Below are positions 26,501 through 34,571 of a stretch of 64,000 bases of DNA, piece after piece. Positions within the stretch are counted from its first letter, which is position 1. Every line of letters starts with the position of its first letter. Source of the DNA: Stella humosa. GTDB taxonomy: Bacteria > Pseudomonadota > Alphaproteobacteria > ATCC43930 > Allostellaceae. The DNA is taken from NCBI RefSeq assembly GCF_006738645.1, contig NZ_AP019700.1, positions 2,616,001 to 2,680,000 of the forward strand. The letters are read 5' to 3'. Below the pieces are notes generated by a model, which worked only from the letters and a program-made list of their open reading frames with translations, searched no databases and was not told where the DNA came from. The position numbers and the translations under genes are program-made.

Positions 26501-26521
26501 ACGCTTGTCCCTGGAGGACCG

Positions 26522-27484
26522 ATGGCCGGCACCGACGTCACGCACGCGCAATGGACGCGCCCGAACATCCAGCCGTCCTGGCTCGTCCGCCTGTTCGACT
26601 GGAAGCCTTTCCTGATCTTCATGTGCATGCTGCCCGCGGCCGGGCTGCTGCTGGTGTTCCTCACCTATCCGCTCGGCCTCGGCATTTGGCTGGCCTTCAC
26701 CGACACGACCATCGGGCGCAGCGGCGTCTGGGTCGGGCTGGAGAATTTCGAGTACCTGATGGGCGACCGGCTGTTCTGGCAGGCGGTGTTCTACAGCGTG
26801 TTCTACACCTCGGTGGCGACGGTCGGTAAATTCGGCCTGGGCCTGTGGCTGGCGCTGCTGCTGAATAACCACCTGCCGTTCAAGAGCCTGTTGCGCGCCA
26901 TCATCCTATTGCCCTGGATCGTGCCGACGGTGCTATCGGCCATCGCCTTCTGGTGGATCTACGACGCCCAGTTCTCGATCATCTCCTACGTCTTCGTCGA
27001 CGTGCTGGGCTGGCGGACCACCTATTTCGACTTCCTGGGGTCGACCTGGCCCGCGCGCTGGTCGCTGATCTTCGCCAACATCTGGCGTGGCATCCCCTTC
27101 GTCGCCATCACGCTCCTGGCCGGTTTGCAGACGATCTCGCCCTCGCTCTACGAGGCGGCGCTGCTGGACGGCTCCACCGGGTGGCAGCGCTTCCGCTTCA
27201 TCACCTTCCCGCTGCTGCTGCCGATCCTGGCGATCGTGATGACTTTCTCGATCATCTTCACCTTCACCGATTTCCAGCTCGTCTACGCCATCACCCGCGG
27301 CGGCCCGGTCAACTCCACCCACCTGCTGGCGACGCTCGCCTTCCAGCGCGGCATTCCCGGCGGCAACCTGGGCGAGGGGGCGGCCATCGCCGTTTCGATG
27401 ATCCCCTTCCTCGTCTTCGCGACGCTGTTCAGCTATTTCGCGCTGGCACGGCGGAAGTGGCAGCAAGGAGAGGCCAATGACTGA
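26522..27484 (+). CDS. Sugar ABC transporter permease 1 (MalF/UgpA type)
   Basis: A 320-residue inner-membrane permease with about six TM helices, the first near residues 36-58 (LIFMCMLPAAGLLLVFLTYP). The cytoplasmic EAA loop reads SLYEAALLDGSTGWQRFRFI, the site that contacts the ATPase. It pairs with the next gene, which it overlaps by 8 bases. A CTGGAGGACC ribosome site precedes the ATG. Confidence 0.9.
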   Translation: MAGTDVTHAQWTRPNIQPSWLVRLFDWKPFLIFMCMLPAAGLLLVFLTYPLGLGIWLAFTDTTIGRSGVWVGLENFEYLMGDRLFWQAVFYSVFYTSVATVGKFGLGLWLALLLNNHLPFKSLLRAIILLPWIVPTVLSAIAFWWIYDAQFSIISYVFVDVLGWRTTYFDFLGSTWPARWSLIFANIWRGIPFVAITLLAGLQTISPSLYEAALLDGSTGWQRFRFITFPLLLPILAIVMTFSIIFTFTDFQLVYAITRGGPVNSTHLLATLAFQRGIPGGNLGEGAAIAVSMIPFLVFATLFSYFALARRKWQQGEAND

Positions 27485-28382
27485 CGCCGCGGCCGCCAAC
27501 ACCGACACGCCTTCGACCGCGACGGTCGCACCGGAGGCGATGCACTGGGACAATCGGGCGCGCCGGGTGGTGACGATCTATGTCCCGCTCGCCTGCTTCG
27601 TCTTCATCCTGCTCTTCCCGTTCTACTGGATGGCGGTGACGTCGTTCAAACCGAACGCCGAGCTCTACGACTACAAGACCTACAACCCGTTCTGGATCGC
27701 CAAGCCGACGCTCGACCACATCTACAAGCTGCTGTTCGACACGGCCTACCCGCGCTGGATCCTGACGACCATGACGGTGGCGGTGTGCGCCACGGTCCTG
27801 TCGCTCTTCTCCAGCGTGCTGGCGGCCTATGCGATCCAGCGGCTGCGCTTCAAGGGCAGCCAGTATGTCGGGCTGGCGATCTATCTGGCCTACCTCGTGC
27901 CGCCGTCGATCCTGTTCATCCCGCTGGCGACCATGGTCTACCAGTTCGGCCTGTTCGACAGCCCGATCGCGCTGATCCTGACCTACCCGACCTTCCTGGT
28001 GCCGTTCTGCACCTGGCTGCTGATCGGCTACTTCAAGTCGATCCCCTACGAGCTGGAGGAATGCGCCCTCATCGACGGGGCGACCCGCCTGCAGATCCTG
28101 CGGCGGATCACCCTGCCGCTGGCGGTGCCCGGGCTGATCAGCGCCGGCATCTTCTCGTTCACGCTGTCCTGGAACGAGTTCATCTACTCGCTCGCCTTCA
28201 TCCAGAGCAGCGAGAACAAGACCGTTCCGGTGGCCATCCTGACCGAGCTGATCTCGGGCGACGTCTACCAGTGGGGGGCCTTGATGGCGGGCTCGCTGCT
28301 GGGGTCGCTGCCGGTCGCGATCTTCTATTCCTTCTTCGTCGACTACTACGTCTCGTCGCTCACCGGCGCCGTGAAGGAGTAG
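27477..28382 (+). CDS. Sugar ABC transporter permease 2 (MalG/UgpE type)
   Basis: A 301-residue permease with about six TM helices. Its EAA loop is YELEECALIDGATRLQILRR, followed by the LPLAVPGLISAG segment. It forms the transmembrane channel with permease 1. The start overlaps the end of permease 1. The enolase-superfamily gene begins 10 bases after its stop, tying transport to catabolism. Confidence 0.9.
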   Translation: MTDAAAANTDTPSTATVAPEAMHWDNRARRVVTIYVPLACFVFILLFPFYWMAVTSFKPNAELYDYKTYNPFWIAKPTLDHIYKLLFDTAYPRWILTTMTVAVCATVLSLFSSVLAAYAIQRLRFKGSQYVGLAIYLAYLVPPSILFIPLATMVYQFGLFDSPIALILTYPTFLVPFCTWLLIGYFKSIPYELEECALIDGATRLQILRRITLPLAVPGLISAGIFSFTLSWNEFIYSLAFIQSSENKTVPVAILTELISGDVYQWGALMAGSLLGSLPVAIFYSFFVDYYVSSLTGAVKE

Positions 28383-28392
28383 TGCACCTCCC

Positions 28393-29568
28393 ATGAAGAT
28401 CGAGCGCATCGACACGCTGATCGCCGACGCCGGCTGGCGAACCTTCTCGTTCGTCAAGATCAGCACCGCCTGCGGCATCACCGGCTGGTCCGAATACAAC
28501 GAGGATTTCGGCAGCAAGGGCTTGTCGCAGGTGATCGGCGTGCTGGCGCCGCTCTGCATCGGCATGGACCCCAGGCGGAGCGAGGCCATCCTCGCCCGCC
28601 TGCACATCGCCACCCGCCAGGCGCGCGGCGGGCTGAACCAGCAGGCGATCGCCGCCATCGAGAACGCCCTGCTCGACGTGCGCGGCAAGGAAGCGGGCAA
28701 GTCCGTCTCGGCCCTGTTCGGCGGGCCGATCCGGGAACGCATACCGGTCTACTGGTCGCATTTCGGCACCTACCGCATCGGCCAGCGCGGCCGCGGCTTC
28801 CTGCCGGAACTGAACAGCTACGAGGACCTGGCCCGCCACGCGGCGGAGGTGAAGGCGATGGGCTTTCGCTGCCTGAAGACCAACATCTTCCGCTGGCGCG
28901 ACGGCAAGCTGCAATCCTTCGTGCCGGGCTTCGCGCGCACCGTCGGGTGGCCCGAGCTGAACTGGGACAATGCCCTGCTGGAGGATATCCAGCGCCAGCT
29001 CGGCTGCATCCGCGATGCCATCGGCCCGGAGATGGGGCTGATGCTCGACACTAACTTCAACTTCAAGACCGAGGGCTACAAGCGGGTGGCCGAGGCCATC
29101 GCGCCGTTCCGCATGACCTGGCTGGAGATCGACACCCACGACCCGTCCAGCCTGGCCCTTATCCGGCGCGACGCGCCATGCCCGATCGCGTCCTGCGAGA
29201 CGCTGCACGGCCGGCGGGACTTCCTGCCCTATCTCCAGAACTATGCCATGGATGTCGGCATCGTCGACGTGCCGTGGAACGGCCTGGGCGAGAGCATGAA
29301 GATCGCGGCGATGGCCGAAACGTTCGAGGTGAACGTCGCCCCGCACAATTTCTACGGCCACCTCTGCTCCTACCACAGCGCGCACTTCTCGGCCTCGGTG
29401 CCGAACTTCCGCATCATGGAGATCGACATCGATTCGACGCCGTGGCGCGACGAGTTCGTGACCCGGCCGCCGGTGATCGAGGATGGCGAGTTCGTCCTGC
29501 CCGACCTGCCCGGGTGGGGGACCGAGGTGAACGAAGCGGCGATCCGGGCCCGGCCGCCGAAGATCTAG
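28393..29568 (+). CDS. Enolase-superfamily (mandelate racemase/muconate lactonizing type) enzyme
   Basis: A 391-residue enzyme, probably an acid-sugar dehydratase. The N-terminal capping domain covers about residues 1-120. In the barrel, FRCLKTNIF carries the beta-2 Lys. Metal ligands appear as Asp in GLMLDTNFNF, Glu in TWLEIDTHD and Glu in SCETLHGRRD. The His of NVAPHNFYG is likely catalytic. Placement directly after a sugar ABC transporter and before a D-2-hydroxyacid dehydrogenase suggests it acts on the imported sugar acid. The substrate cannot be assigned. Confidence 0.82.
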   Translation: MKIERIDTLIADAGWRTFSFVKISTACGITGWSEYNEDFGSKGLSQVIGVLAPLCIGMDPRRSEAILARLHIATRQARGGLNQQAIAAIENALLDVRGKEAGKSVSALFGGPIRERIPVYWSHFGTYRIGQRGRGFLPELNSYEDLARHAAEVKAMGFRCLKTNIFRWRDGKLQSFVPGFARTVGWPELNWDNALLEDIQRQLGCIRDAIGPEMGLMLDTNFNFKTEGYKRVAEAIAPFRMTWLEIDTHDPSSLALIRRDAPCPIASCETLHGRRDFLPYLQNYAMDVGIVDVPWNGLGESMKIAAMAETFEVNVAPHNFYGHLCSYHSAHFSASVPNFRIMEIDIDSTPWRDEFVTRPPVIEDGEFVLPDLPGWGTEVNEAAIRARPPKI

Positions 29569-29590
29569 CCTGCCCGTCGGAGGAAGCATC

Positions 29591-30634
29591 TTGTCGAAGT
29601 TCCGTATCCTGACGCCCGCGGGCGCCTCCTTTACCGTGGCCGGCGGCGGCTACGACTACGAGATGGAAGCGCTCGAGCATATCGACGCCGAGATCGTCGA
29701 GTGCCCGGCGACCGAGGCCGGCTTCATCGCCGCCGCCCCCGGCGTCGATGCCGTCTACGCCAAGGGCATGAAGTTCACCAAGGCCATGATCGGCGCGCTG
29801 GACCGGGCCAAGGTCATCACGCTGGGCACCGTCGGCGTCGACTATGTCGACGTGGCGGCGGCCACGGCCAAGGGCATCCCCGTCACCAACTGCCCCGACA
29901 CCTTCATCGAGGAGGTGGCCGACCACGCCATGATGCTGCTGCTGGCGACCCACCGCCGCGCCTTCGAGCAGGACAAGATGGTCCGCGAAGGCCGCTGGAG
30001 CGAGGGCCGGCCGCAGCTCCTCCAGATCCCCCGCCTGATGGGCCTGACGCTGGGCTTCATCGGCTTCGGCCGCGTGGCGCGCGCCGTCGCCAAGCGCGCC
30101 GCCCCCTTCGGCCTGCGCCTGATGGCCTACGACCCCTTCATCGACGAGCTGACCATCTCGGGCGAGGGCGTGCAGCCCGCCAGCCTGTCGGAGGTGCTGC
30201 AGAACTCCGACTTCGTGTCGATGCACGTCCCGGCGACGCCCGAGGCCGAGGGCATGCTGAAGGAGAAGCATTTCCGGCAGATGAAGAAGACCGCCATCTT
30301 CATCAACACCGGCCGTGGCCCGACCGTGCAGGAATCCGGCCTGATCAAGGCGCTGGAGGAAGGCTGGATCGCCAGCGCCGGCCTCGACGTGTTCGAGGTG
30401 GAGCCGGCGCAGCAGGACAACCCGCTGCTGCGCATGCCCCAGGTCATCCTGTCGCCGCACAACGCATCCGCATCCGCCCGCTTCGACGTCGCCCGCAAGC
30501 GCCGCGTCGGGCAGGAGTTGTCGCTCGTCCTGTCCGGCCGCTGGCCGATGTCCTGCGTCAACCCGACCGTGCTGCCGAACAGCGGGCTCCGCCGCTGGCA
30601 GCCGGTGTCGATGGAGCGGGGGCCGAACTCGTAA
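29591..30634 (+). CDS. D-2-hydroxyacid dehydrogenase family protein (TTG start)
   Basis: A 347-residue NAD-dependent dehydrogenase. The Rossmann motif is LGFIGFGRVARAV, in which the last Gly of GxGxxG is Ala. Catalytic Arg is in INTGRGP, Glu in DVFEVEPAQ and His in LSPHNASASAR. The start codon is TTG at 29591 with GGAGGA 6-11 bases upstream; no ATG or GTG gives the full N-terminus. It closes the ABC/enolase operon and probably reduces or oxidises a 2-keto sugar acid. A hairpin terminator follows. Confidence 0.85.
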   Translation: MSKFRILTPAGASFTVAGGGYDYEMEALEHIDAEIVECPATEAGFIAAAPGVDAVYAKGMKFTKAMIGALDRAKVITLGTVGVDYVDVAAATAKGIPVTNCPDTFIEEVADHAMMLLLATHRRAFEQDKMVREGRWSEGRPQLLQIPRLMGLTLGFIGFGRVARAVAKRAAPFGLRLMAYDPFIDELTISGEGVQPASLSEVLQNSDFVSMHVPATPEAEGMLKEKHFRQMKKTAIFINTGRGPTVQESGLIKALEEGWIASAGLDVFEVEPAQQDNPLLRMPQVILSPHNASASARFDVARKRRVGQELSLVLSGRWPMSCVNPTVLPNSGLRRWQPVSMERGPNS

Positions 30635-30650
30635 GGGCGAAGCGAATTCC

Positions 30651-30682
30651 GGTGGGCGTTCATCACGCCCACCAATTCCTCT
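30651..30682 (+). terminator. Rho-independent-type terminator after the hydroxyacid dehydrogenase
   Basis: GGTGGGCGT (30651-30659), loop TCATC, ACGCCCACC (30665-30673), followed by AATTCCTCTTCC. The 9-bp stem is perfect and the tail is moderately T-rich. It ends the sugar-acid operon and marks the left edge of the accessory insert. Confidence 0.65.
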
Positions 30683-30771
30683 TCCACATCTTCGGCCAGT
30701 TGATCGAATACGGCCAATTTTGACGTACTCGCAACTCATCATCGACAGCGTCACAGCGGTGTGAGGTCGGG

Positions 30772-31086
30772 ATGCGCAATTGCAACGAGTGCGTGGCAAC
30801 GGGCTGCGAACGGATACCTTCTGTACAGGATCCGGCGAAGGGATTCGGAGACGAGCAATCGGGACCGGTGGGGCGGAGCGATGCAGCGATTGTGTCCGTC
30901 GTGCTGTCGATCACAGATCTGCTGACAACTCGAGGCATGATCTGCCTCGACCTGGCGGATATTTCATCGGTGCTACGGGCCGGCGGACCTGCGGTTTGGG
31001 GGCAAGGCGAAGCATCAGGTCCAGATCGGGCCCGCAGAGCCGCGGAGGGCGCCCTACTGGACCTTCGGCAAAAAAGGCTCCGGTAA
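30772..31086 (+). CDS. Truncated FtsZ-like protein (T7-loop segment only)
   Basis: A 104-residue ORF. Residues about 36-98 (30877-31065) match the middle of FtsZ: SITDLLTTRGMICLDLADIS corresponds to FtsZ ITDLM..GLINLDFADVRSV, and GQGEASGPDRARRAAEGAL matches the alphaproteobacterial MGTGEASGPARAMQAAEAAI. The two T7-loop Asp residues are kept, while the loop Asn is Cys. The whole GTP-binding half (GGGTGTG) is absent, both here and in the other frames upstream. The N-terminal 35 residues are unrelated and contain three Cys. GAGG lies 5 bases before the ATG, and the stop overlaps the next start as TAATG, so it may be translated. It may be a live fragment, a decoy or a relic. Confidence 0.6.
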   Translation: MRNCNECVATGCERIPSVQDPAKGFGDEQSGPVGRSDAAIVSVVLSITDLLTTRGMICLDLADISSVLRAGGPAVWGQGEASGPDRARRAAEGALLDLRQKRLR

Positions 31087-32294
31087 TGTGGGGCGAACTT
31101 CTGGTCGATCCCGGCACGGAAGGCTTCTTCTTCGACCGGGGGCGTCTCATTAGCCTCGGCGACCGATCGGTCGCGATACTGACACCATGGCCGCGACCAG
31201 GGGCTTGGACACGGCGATCAGGAAGCAGACGGTGGCGGCTTTACGATCCAGCCTTCAAGATCGCATTGCCGGAGGGGCGATCGGGGACGGCTGGCGGTTC
31301 GCCCGCCCGCGCAAGCTATGCGGAGGCCATTCCCTCCCAATTGCGTCGGCAACTGGAACTGTATCGGACCGGGCAATGGCGCGTGCTCGCTGCCGCGGCC
31401 TATGCCCCACGCTTGCTCGGCGTGATCGGTTGGAGCCCTGCGCTCGCCTTCGCGCTTTCACATGCGGCGGAATTCTGCGGCACCCAGTCGAAGGACGCTC
31501 CGGCTGCGATCGAGAGGCGCCTACGTCGGGGTTTCCGAGAAGCCCTCAGATGGCTGGGGTTTCATCAATCGCGGGCAGTTGCGCGATTGCTTGCGAAGAT
31601 TCCCGCCTCACACGTGGACTTGGCTGGGCTCCAGTATCTGCGAGACCTGTCACACGATGATCGGCGGGTGCGGCGCCTGTCTCATATGCCGCGACTGACA
31701 CGCCAAATGTTGCAACTTCAAAGCCACCATGCCGCTGGCAAGTTGGTTGGACCGGGTTTGCTCTTCGAACTGTCGCAGCAGGAGGACGACTGTTCTGGGC
31801 TATTGTCCCGATTGGTCACCATTCGTGCGGTGGCCGAGGAGCGGCCAAGCCTGCTGCGGCAGTTCCAGAGCATTGCCGAGATAGAAGCGGCGTTTACGAA
31901 GCTCGACCGGTGTTGGCGCGTTCCACTGCTTCAATGGTCAGCAAAACGACAGATTGCCGAGGTGGCGCTTCCGCCACCACCGATACCGGGGACCGACATC
32001 ATCCGACCCCTCGACACGGTGCAGGCAATGCTACGGGAGGGGGAAACGCAGAACAATTGCACGGATCAGCACCTCGCTCGCGTGCTTCTTGGTCAGTGTT
32101 ATCTCTACGCCGTTCACGCGCCAGTTCGCGCCACGGTCTTGGTCGCACGTGATCATGCTGATCGATGGACACTTGCGGAAATGATCGCGGCCGACGGCGA
32201 CCCCGTGGAGGGACAGGCACTGGACGAGATTCGGACGTGGATCATGCGCTCGCAAGGCATCGAATGCCCCCTCCGCCAGCCGGCCGATAACTGA
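31086..32294 (+). CDS. PcfJ-like domain protein, function unknown
   Basis: A 402-residue protein. The C-terminal part (about residues 310-395) has the PcfJ-like pattern LREGETQNNCTDQHLARVLL, then CYLYAVHAPVRATVLVARD and WTLAEMIAADGDPV: a Cys near the start, a Y strand, a T.L.. strand and a WxLxE strand. The usual HC pair reads NC here. The N-terminal 300 residues are helical and unassigned. PcfJ proteins are known mainly from conjugative plasmids and integrated elements, and their activity is unsettled. The ATG shares a base with the upstream FtsZ-like stop; longer in-frame extensions lack protein-like composition. The WYL gene starts 8 bases after its stop. Base composition is lower in GC than the flanks. 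Confidence 0.6.
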   Translation: MWGELLVDPGTEGFFFDRGRLISLGDRSVAILTPWPRPGAWTRRSGSRRWRLYDPAFKIALPEGRSGTAGGSPARASYAEAIPSQLRRQLELYRTGQWRVLAAAAYAPRLLGVIGWSPALAFALSHAAEFCGTQSKDAPAAIERRLRRGFREALRWLGFHQSRAVARLLAKIPASHVDLAGLQYLRDLSHDDRRVRRLSHMPRLTRQMLQLQSHHAAGKLVGPGLLFELSQQEDDCSGLLSRLVTIRAVAEERPSLLRQFQSIAEIEAAFTKLDRCWRVPLLQWSAKRQIAEVALPPPPIPGTDIIRPLDTVQAMLREGETQNNCTDQHLARVLLGQCYLYAVHAPVRATVLVARDHADRWTLAEMIAADGDPVEGQALDEIRTWIMRSQGIECPLRQPADN

Positions 32295-32302
32295 GGTAGG
32301 TC

Positions 32303-33394
32303 ATGTCGTTGGCGAAAGGCAAGACCCCTCGACGAGGCCAGTACGGGCGGTATGGACACGCGGAACTGCTTCAACGCATTGCGACGGCGATGCAGGCATC
32401 TGCAGCTGGAGTATCGCTTGAGGATATCCGAAGGGACTTCACCGTCGAGCCCCTTAGCCGGAGCACTGCCGAACGTCTCCGCAACGCTGCCGAGCGGTTG
32501 TATCCGACCATCGAACAAGCAAATCCGGGCGACCGCCCCAAGCGATGGCGGATTCCGGGACGGCATCGTGGCCTGACGCCTTCGACGAGCGCGGACGAAC
32601 TCGCTGATCTTGCGCTGGCCGCGCAAATATTGAGGCGGGATGGCCGCAGCTTGGAGGCGGCGCGGATCGAGCAACTGGCACTGAAGACCCGCGCGCAGTT
32701 AGACAAGCGCGCCCAGGTCCGACTGGAACCCGACCTAGAAGCATTGGTGGATGCCGAAGGGCTGATCCCTCGGGCCGCACCGCAAGTTCCGGTCGATGGG
32801 GCAACGATGGGTACACTGCGACGTGCGATCCTGGCCAATCGCGAGGTCCACATGCTCTATCGAGCCCGGGGGACGGGAGAGAAAAGCCAGACTACACTCT
32901 GCCCCTACGGTTTCCTCCATGGCAACGGACGTCATTACTTGGTCGCCTTCAGCTTGAACCCAGAGGTACTCGACTTTCGTCTATTCGCCCTTGATGGAAT
33001 TGAGGACCTCGAGGTCCTCGATACGTCGTTTAAGAGGCAGCCGTTCAATCTCGCCGCATTCGCGTCTGAATCCTTTGGGGTCTTCCGCGATGGCGAACCT
33101 ATGGACGTTCAATGGCAATTTTCGGCCGATGCGGCCAGCGATGCAGTCAAGTTTCGCTTTCACCCATCCCAAACGATGGAGAGGCTTGGTGACGGAACCC
33201 TGATTGTCAGATTCCGGGCGACCGGAATGCGGGAGATGTGCTGGCATGCATTCACATGGGGGAGCGCCTTGAAGATTCTATCGCCACCAGTTCTACGGGA
33301 AACGTATGCAACGCTTTTGGCGGAGGCTAGCTGGACCTTGCGCTCTTATCTATCGTCACAGCCTCATCCATCAGCGAATGATCTTGCGGTGTAA
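32303..33394 (+). CDS. WYL-domain transcriptional regulator
   Basis: A 363-residue regulator. The N-terminal winged-helix part (about residues 15-85) has ELLQRIATAMQA and SRSTAERLRNAAERLYP. The WYL domain (about 165-240) has VHMLYRARG, CPYGFLHGNGRHYLVAFS and DFRLFALDGIEDLEVLD; the name-giving tripeptide is HYL. A WCX-like C-terminal extension ends with ILSPPVLRETYATLLAEA. WYL proteins bind ligands, often nucleic acids or nucleotides, and are frequent in phage-defence loci. Here it probably controls its own operon. GAGGTAGGTC precedes the start. Confidence 0.85.
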   Translation: MSLAKGKTPRRGQYGRYGHAELLQRIATAMQASAAGVSLEDIRRDFTVEPLSRSTAERLRNAAERLYPTIEQANPGDRPKRWRIPGRHRGLTPSTSADELADLALAAQILRRDGRSLEAARIEQLALKTRAQLDKRAQVRLEPDLEALVDAEGLIPRAAPQVPVDGATMGTLRRAILANREVHMLYRARGTGEKSQTTLCPYGFLHGNGRHYLVAFSLNPEVLDFRLFALDGIEDLEVLDTSFKRQPFNLAAFASESFGVFRDGEPMDVQWQFSADAASDAVKFRFHPSQTMERLGDGTLIVRFRATGMREMCWHAFTWGSALKILSPPVLRETYATLLAEASWTLRSYLSSQPHPSANDLAV

Positions 33395-33414
33395 CAAAAT
33401 CGTGGAGGAATGCC

Positions 33415-33591
33415 TTGGCTCGCATTTTCGTTTCCGTGAAGTATCGATATAGAAAACGTGGCACGACGGCTTGGTCATTCTTTTATTGGTCAGGACAACT
33501 TCCCTCACGCTCGGACAGCATCCTGATTCAAGAATTGAACAAAAGGCATCCAGGCTGTGATGTTGAAATTCTCAGTATAAAGTGGGGATAG
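33415..33591 (+). CDS. 58-residue conserved-looking small protein (TTG start)
   Basis: TTG at 33415 follows GTGGAGGA by 6 bases and opens a 58-codon frame to TAG 33589-33591. The peptide begins MARIFVSVKYRYRKRGTTAW and ends DVEILSIKWG. The predicted order is two beta strands (RIFVSVKYRY, AWSFFYWSG), a helix (SDSILIQELNKRH) and a strand (CDVEILSIKWG), a compact beta-beta-alpha-beta. It is basic and could bind nucleic acid. The ATG at 33410 in another frame stops after nine codons. It lies 20 bases after the WYL stop and just upstream of the nuclease-like gene. I do not recognise a family. Confidence 0.6.
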   Translation: MARIFVSVKYRYRKRGTTAWSFFYWSGQLPSRSDSILIQELNKRHPGCDVEILSIKWG

Positions 33592-33629
33592 AAGCCGTAT
33601 ATTCCGCACTTTGCGTAGGGAGAAAGCGT

Positions 33630-34505
33630 GTGAAAAGACTATGGCGCTTACACATAAGGCCGCGCGAGGGCGATGGAGATACAGATCGCAGCATCGACTT
33701 TTGCATCAAGAATAATATTATTGGGATGGGATGGTCCGTTCCTGATTTAGGCGTTACACATTATTTTGATTTTCCTTTATATAAGGCGGCGGCGGAAAAA
33801 TTCTATGATGGTACGTCTCCCTGGAGTAGTGTGCGTGTTTTCGGCGAAGAGGCAGCGGTCGGGGATCTTGTTTGGTTCAGAAATACCAAGGGATATTATT
33901 ACCTCGCCGAAATAACCGGGCCATGGAACTATTATTACTCGGGAATACATATTTCTACCGACATCGTAAATTATCGCACAGCCCGGATTCTAAAGGTTGG
34001 TCTGGTTGATGCCGTTCCCGGAAAGGTCATCTCGTGCTTCCGGCCGCCGAGAACGTTTCAGGCGATCGATAGCCAGCAAATGCTGGAGTACAGCAGCGCC
34101 ATGATGGGGCTGAAGCCAGCTGAACCGGGTACGCGGGATATATTTGAATATCTGAGCGATGAGGATTTAGAAAATCTCATATCGATCTATCTCCAGGTTT
34201 GCGGCTGGTATGTGATGCCCGGAACGCGCCGAAAGGACACTCCCCACTATGAGTTTGTGCTGGTCGACCGCAATACTGGCAAAAGAGGAATAGTGCAGGT
34301 AAAGTCCGGGCATGAAGGAATAGATGCCGCCAAGTATGCCGGCGAGACTACAACGTTTCTATTTGCATCGTGTGAAGATTATGGGGATGTTGTACCTCAT
34401 AACGTCACTATAATTCCGAGATCTAAAGTCTTATCATTTATACGTAGCCAACGACAGTTACTTCCAGAATCGTTCGGGCACTGGGTGAATCTCGTTGGCT
34501 TGTAG
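33630..34505 (+). CDS. Putative PUA/EVE-like plus PD-(D/E)XK restriction nuclease (GTG start)
   Basis: A 291-residue, visibly AT-rich gene. The N-terminal domain (about residues 1-150) begins with KRLWRLHIRP, then NNIIGMGWSV, GDLVWFRNTKGYYYLAEITG and VPGKVISCFRPPRTFQAI, a pattern like PUA/EVE modified-base-binding domains. The C-terminal domain (about 165-291) has ISIYLQVCGWYVMPGTRRK, then YEFVLVDR with Glu near 208 and IVQVKSG with Lys near 225, the E-x(n)-QxK core of Mrr-type nucleases. A modification-dependent restriction enzyme is the leading idea. GTG 33630 follows GGGAGA by 7 bases; GTG 33582 is in frame but adds an unlikely leader. Confidence 0.6.
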   Translation: MKRLWRLHIRPREGDGDTDRSIDFCIKNNIIGMGWSVPDLGVTHYFDFPLYKAAAEKFYDGTSPWSSVRVFGEEAAVGDLVWFRNTKGYYYLAEITGPWNYYYSGIHISTDIVNYRTARILKVGLVDAVPGKVISCFRPPRTFQAIDSQQMLEYSSAMMGLKPAEPGTRDIFEYLSDEDLENLISIYLQVCGWYVMPGTRRKDTPHYEFVLVDRNTGKRGIVQVKSGHEGIDAAKYAGETTTFLFASCEDYGDVVPHNVTIIPRSKVLSFIRSQRQLLPESFGHWVNLVGL

Positions 34506-34571
34506 AGATACTAAGACAGAATATTCATGCTGTGAGCGGCCAGGGGACTATCTGTAGCTCGCTTGCGTGTC

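Noticed and set aside
30780-31085. Upstream in-frame extension of the PcfJ-like gene
   Set aside because: The extension is Arg/Gly-rich without protein-like character and overlaps the FtsZ-like frame; ATG 31086 is a better start.
33410-33439. ATG at 33410 after GGAGGA
   Set aside because: This frame ends after nine codons; the TTG five bases on opens the 58-residue frame with the same ribosome site.
30635-34571. Integrase, tRNA or direct-repeat attachment sites at the island edges
   Set aside because: I compared both edges and saw no tRNA, integrase gene or convincing shared repeat, so the way the insert arrived stays unknown.
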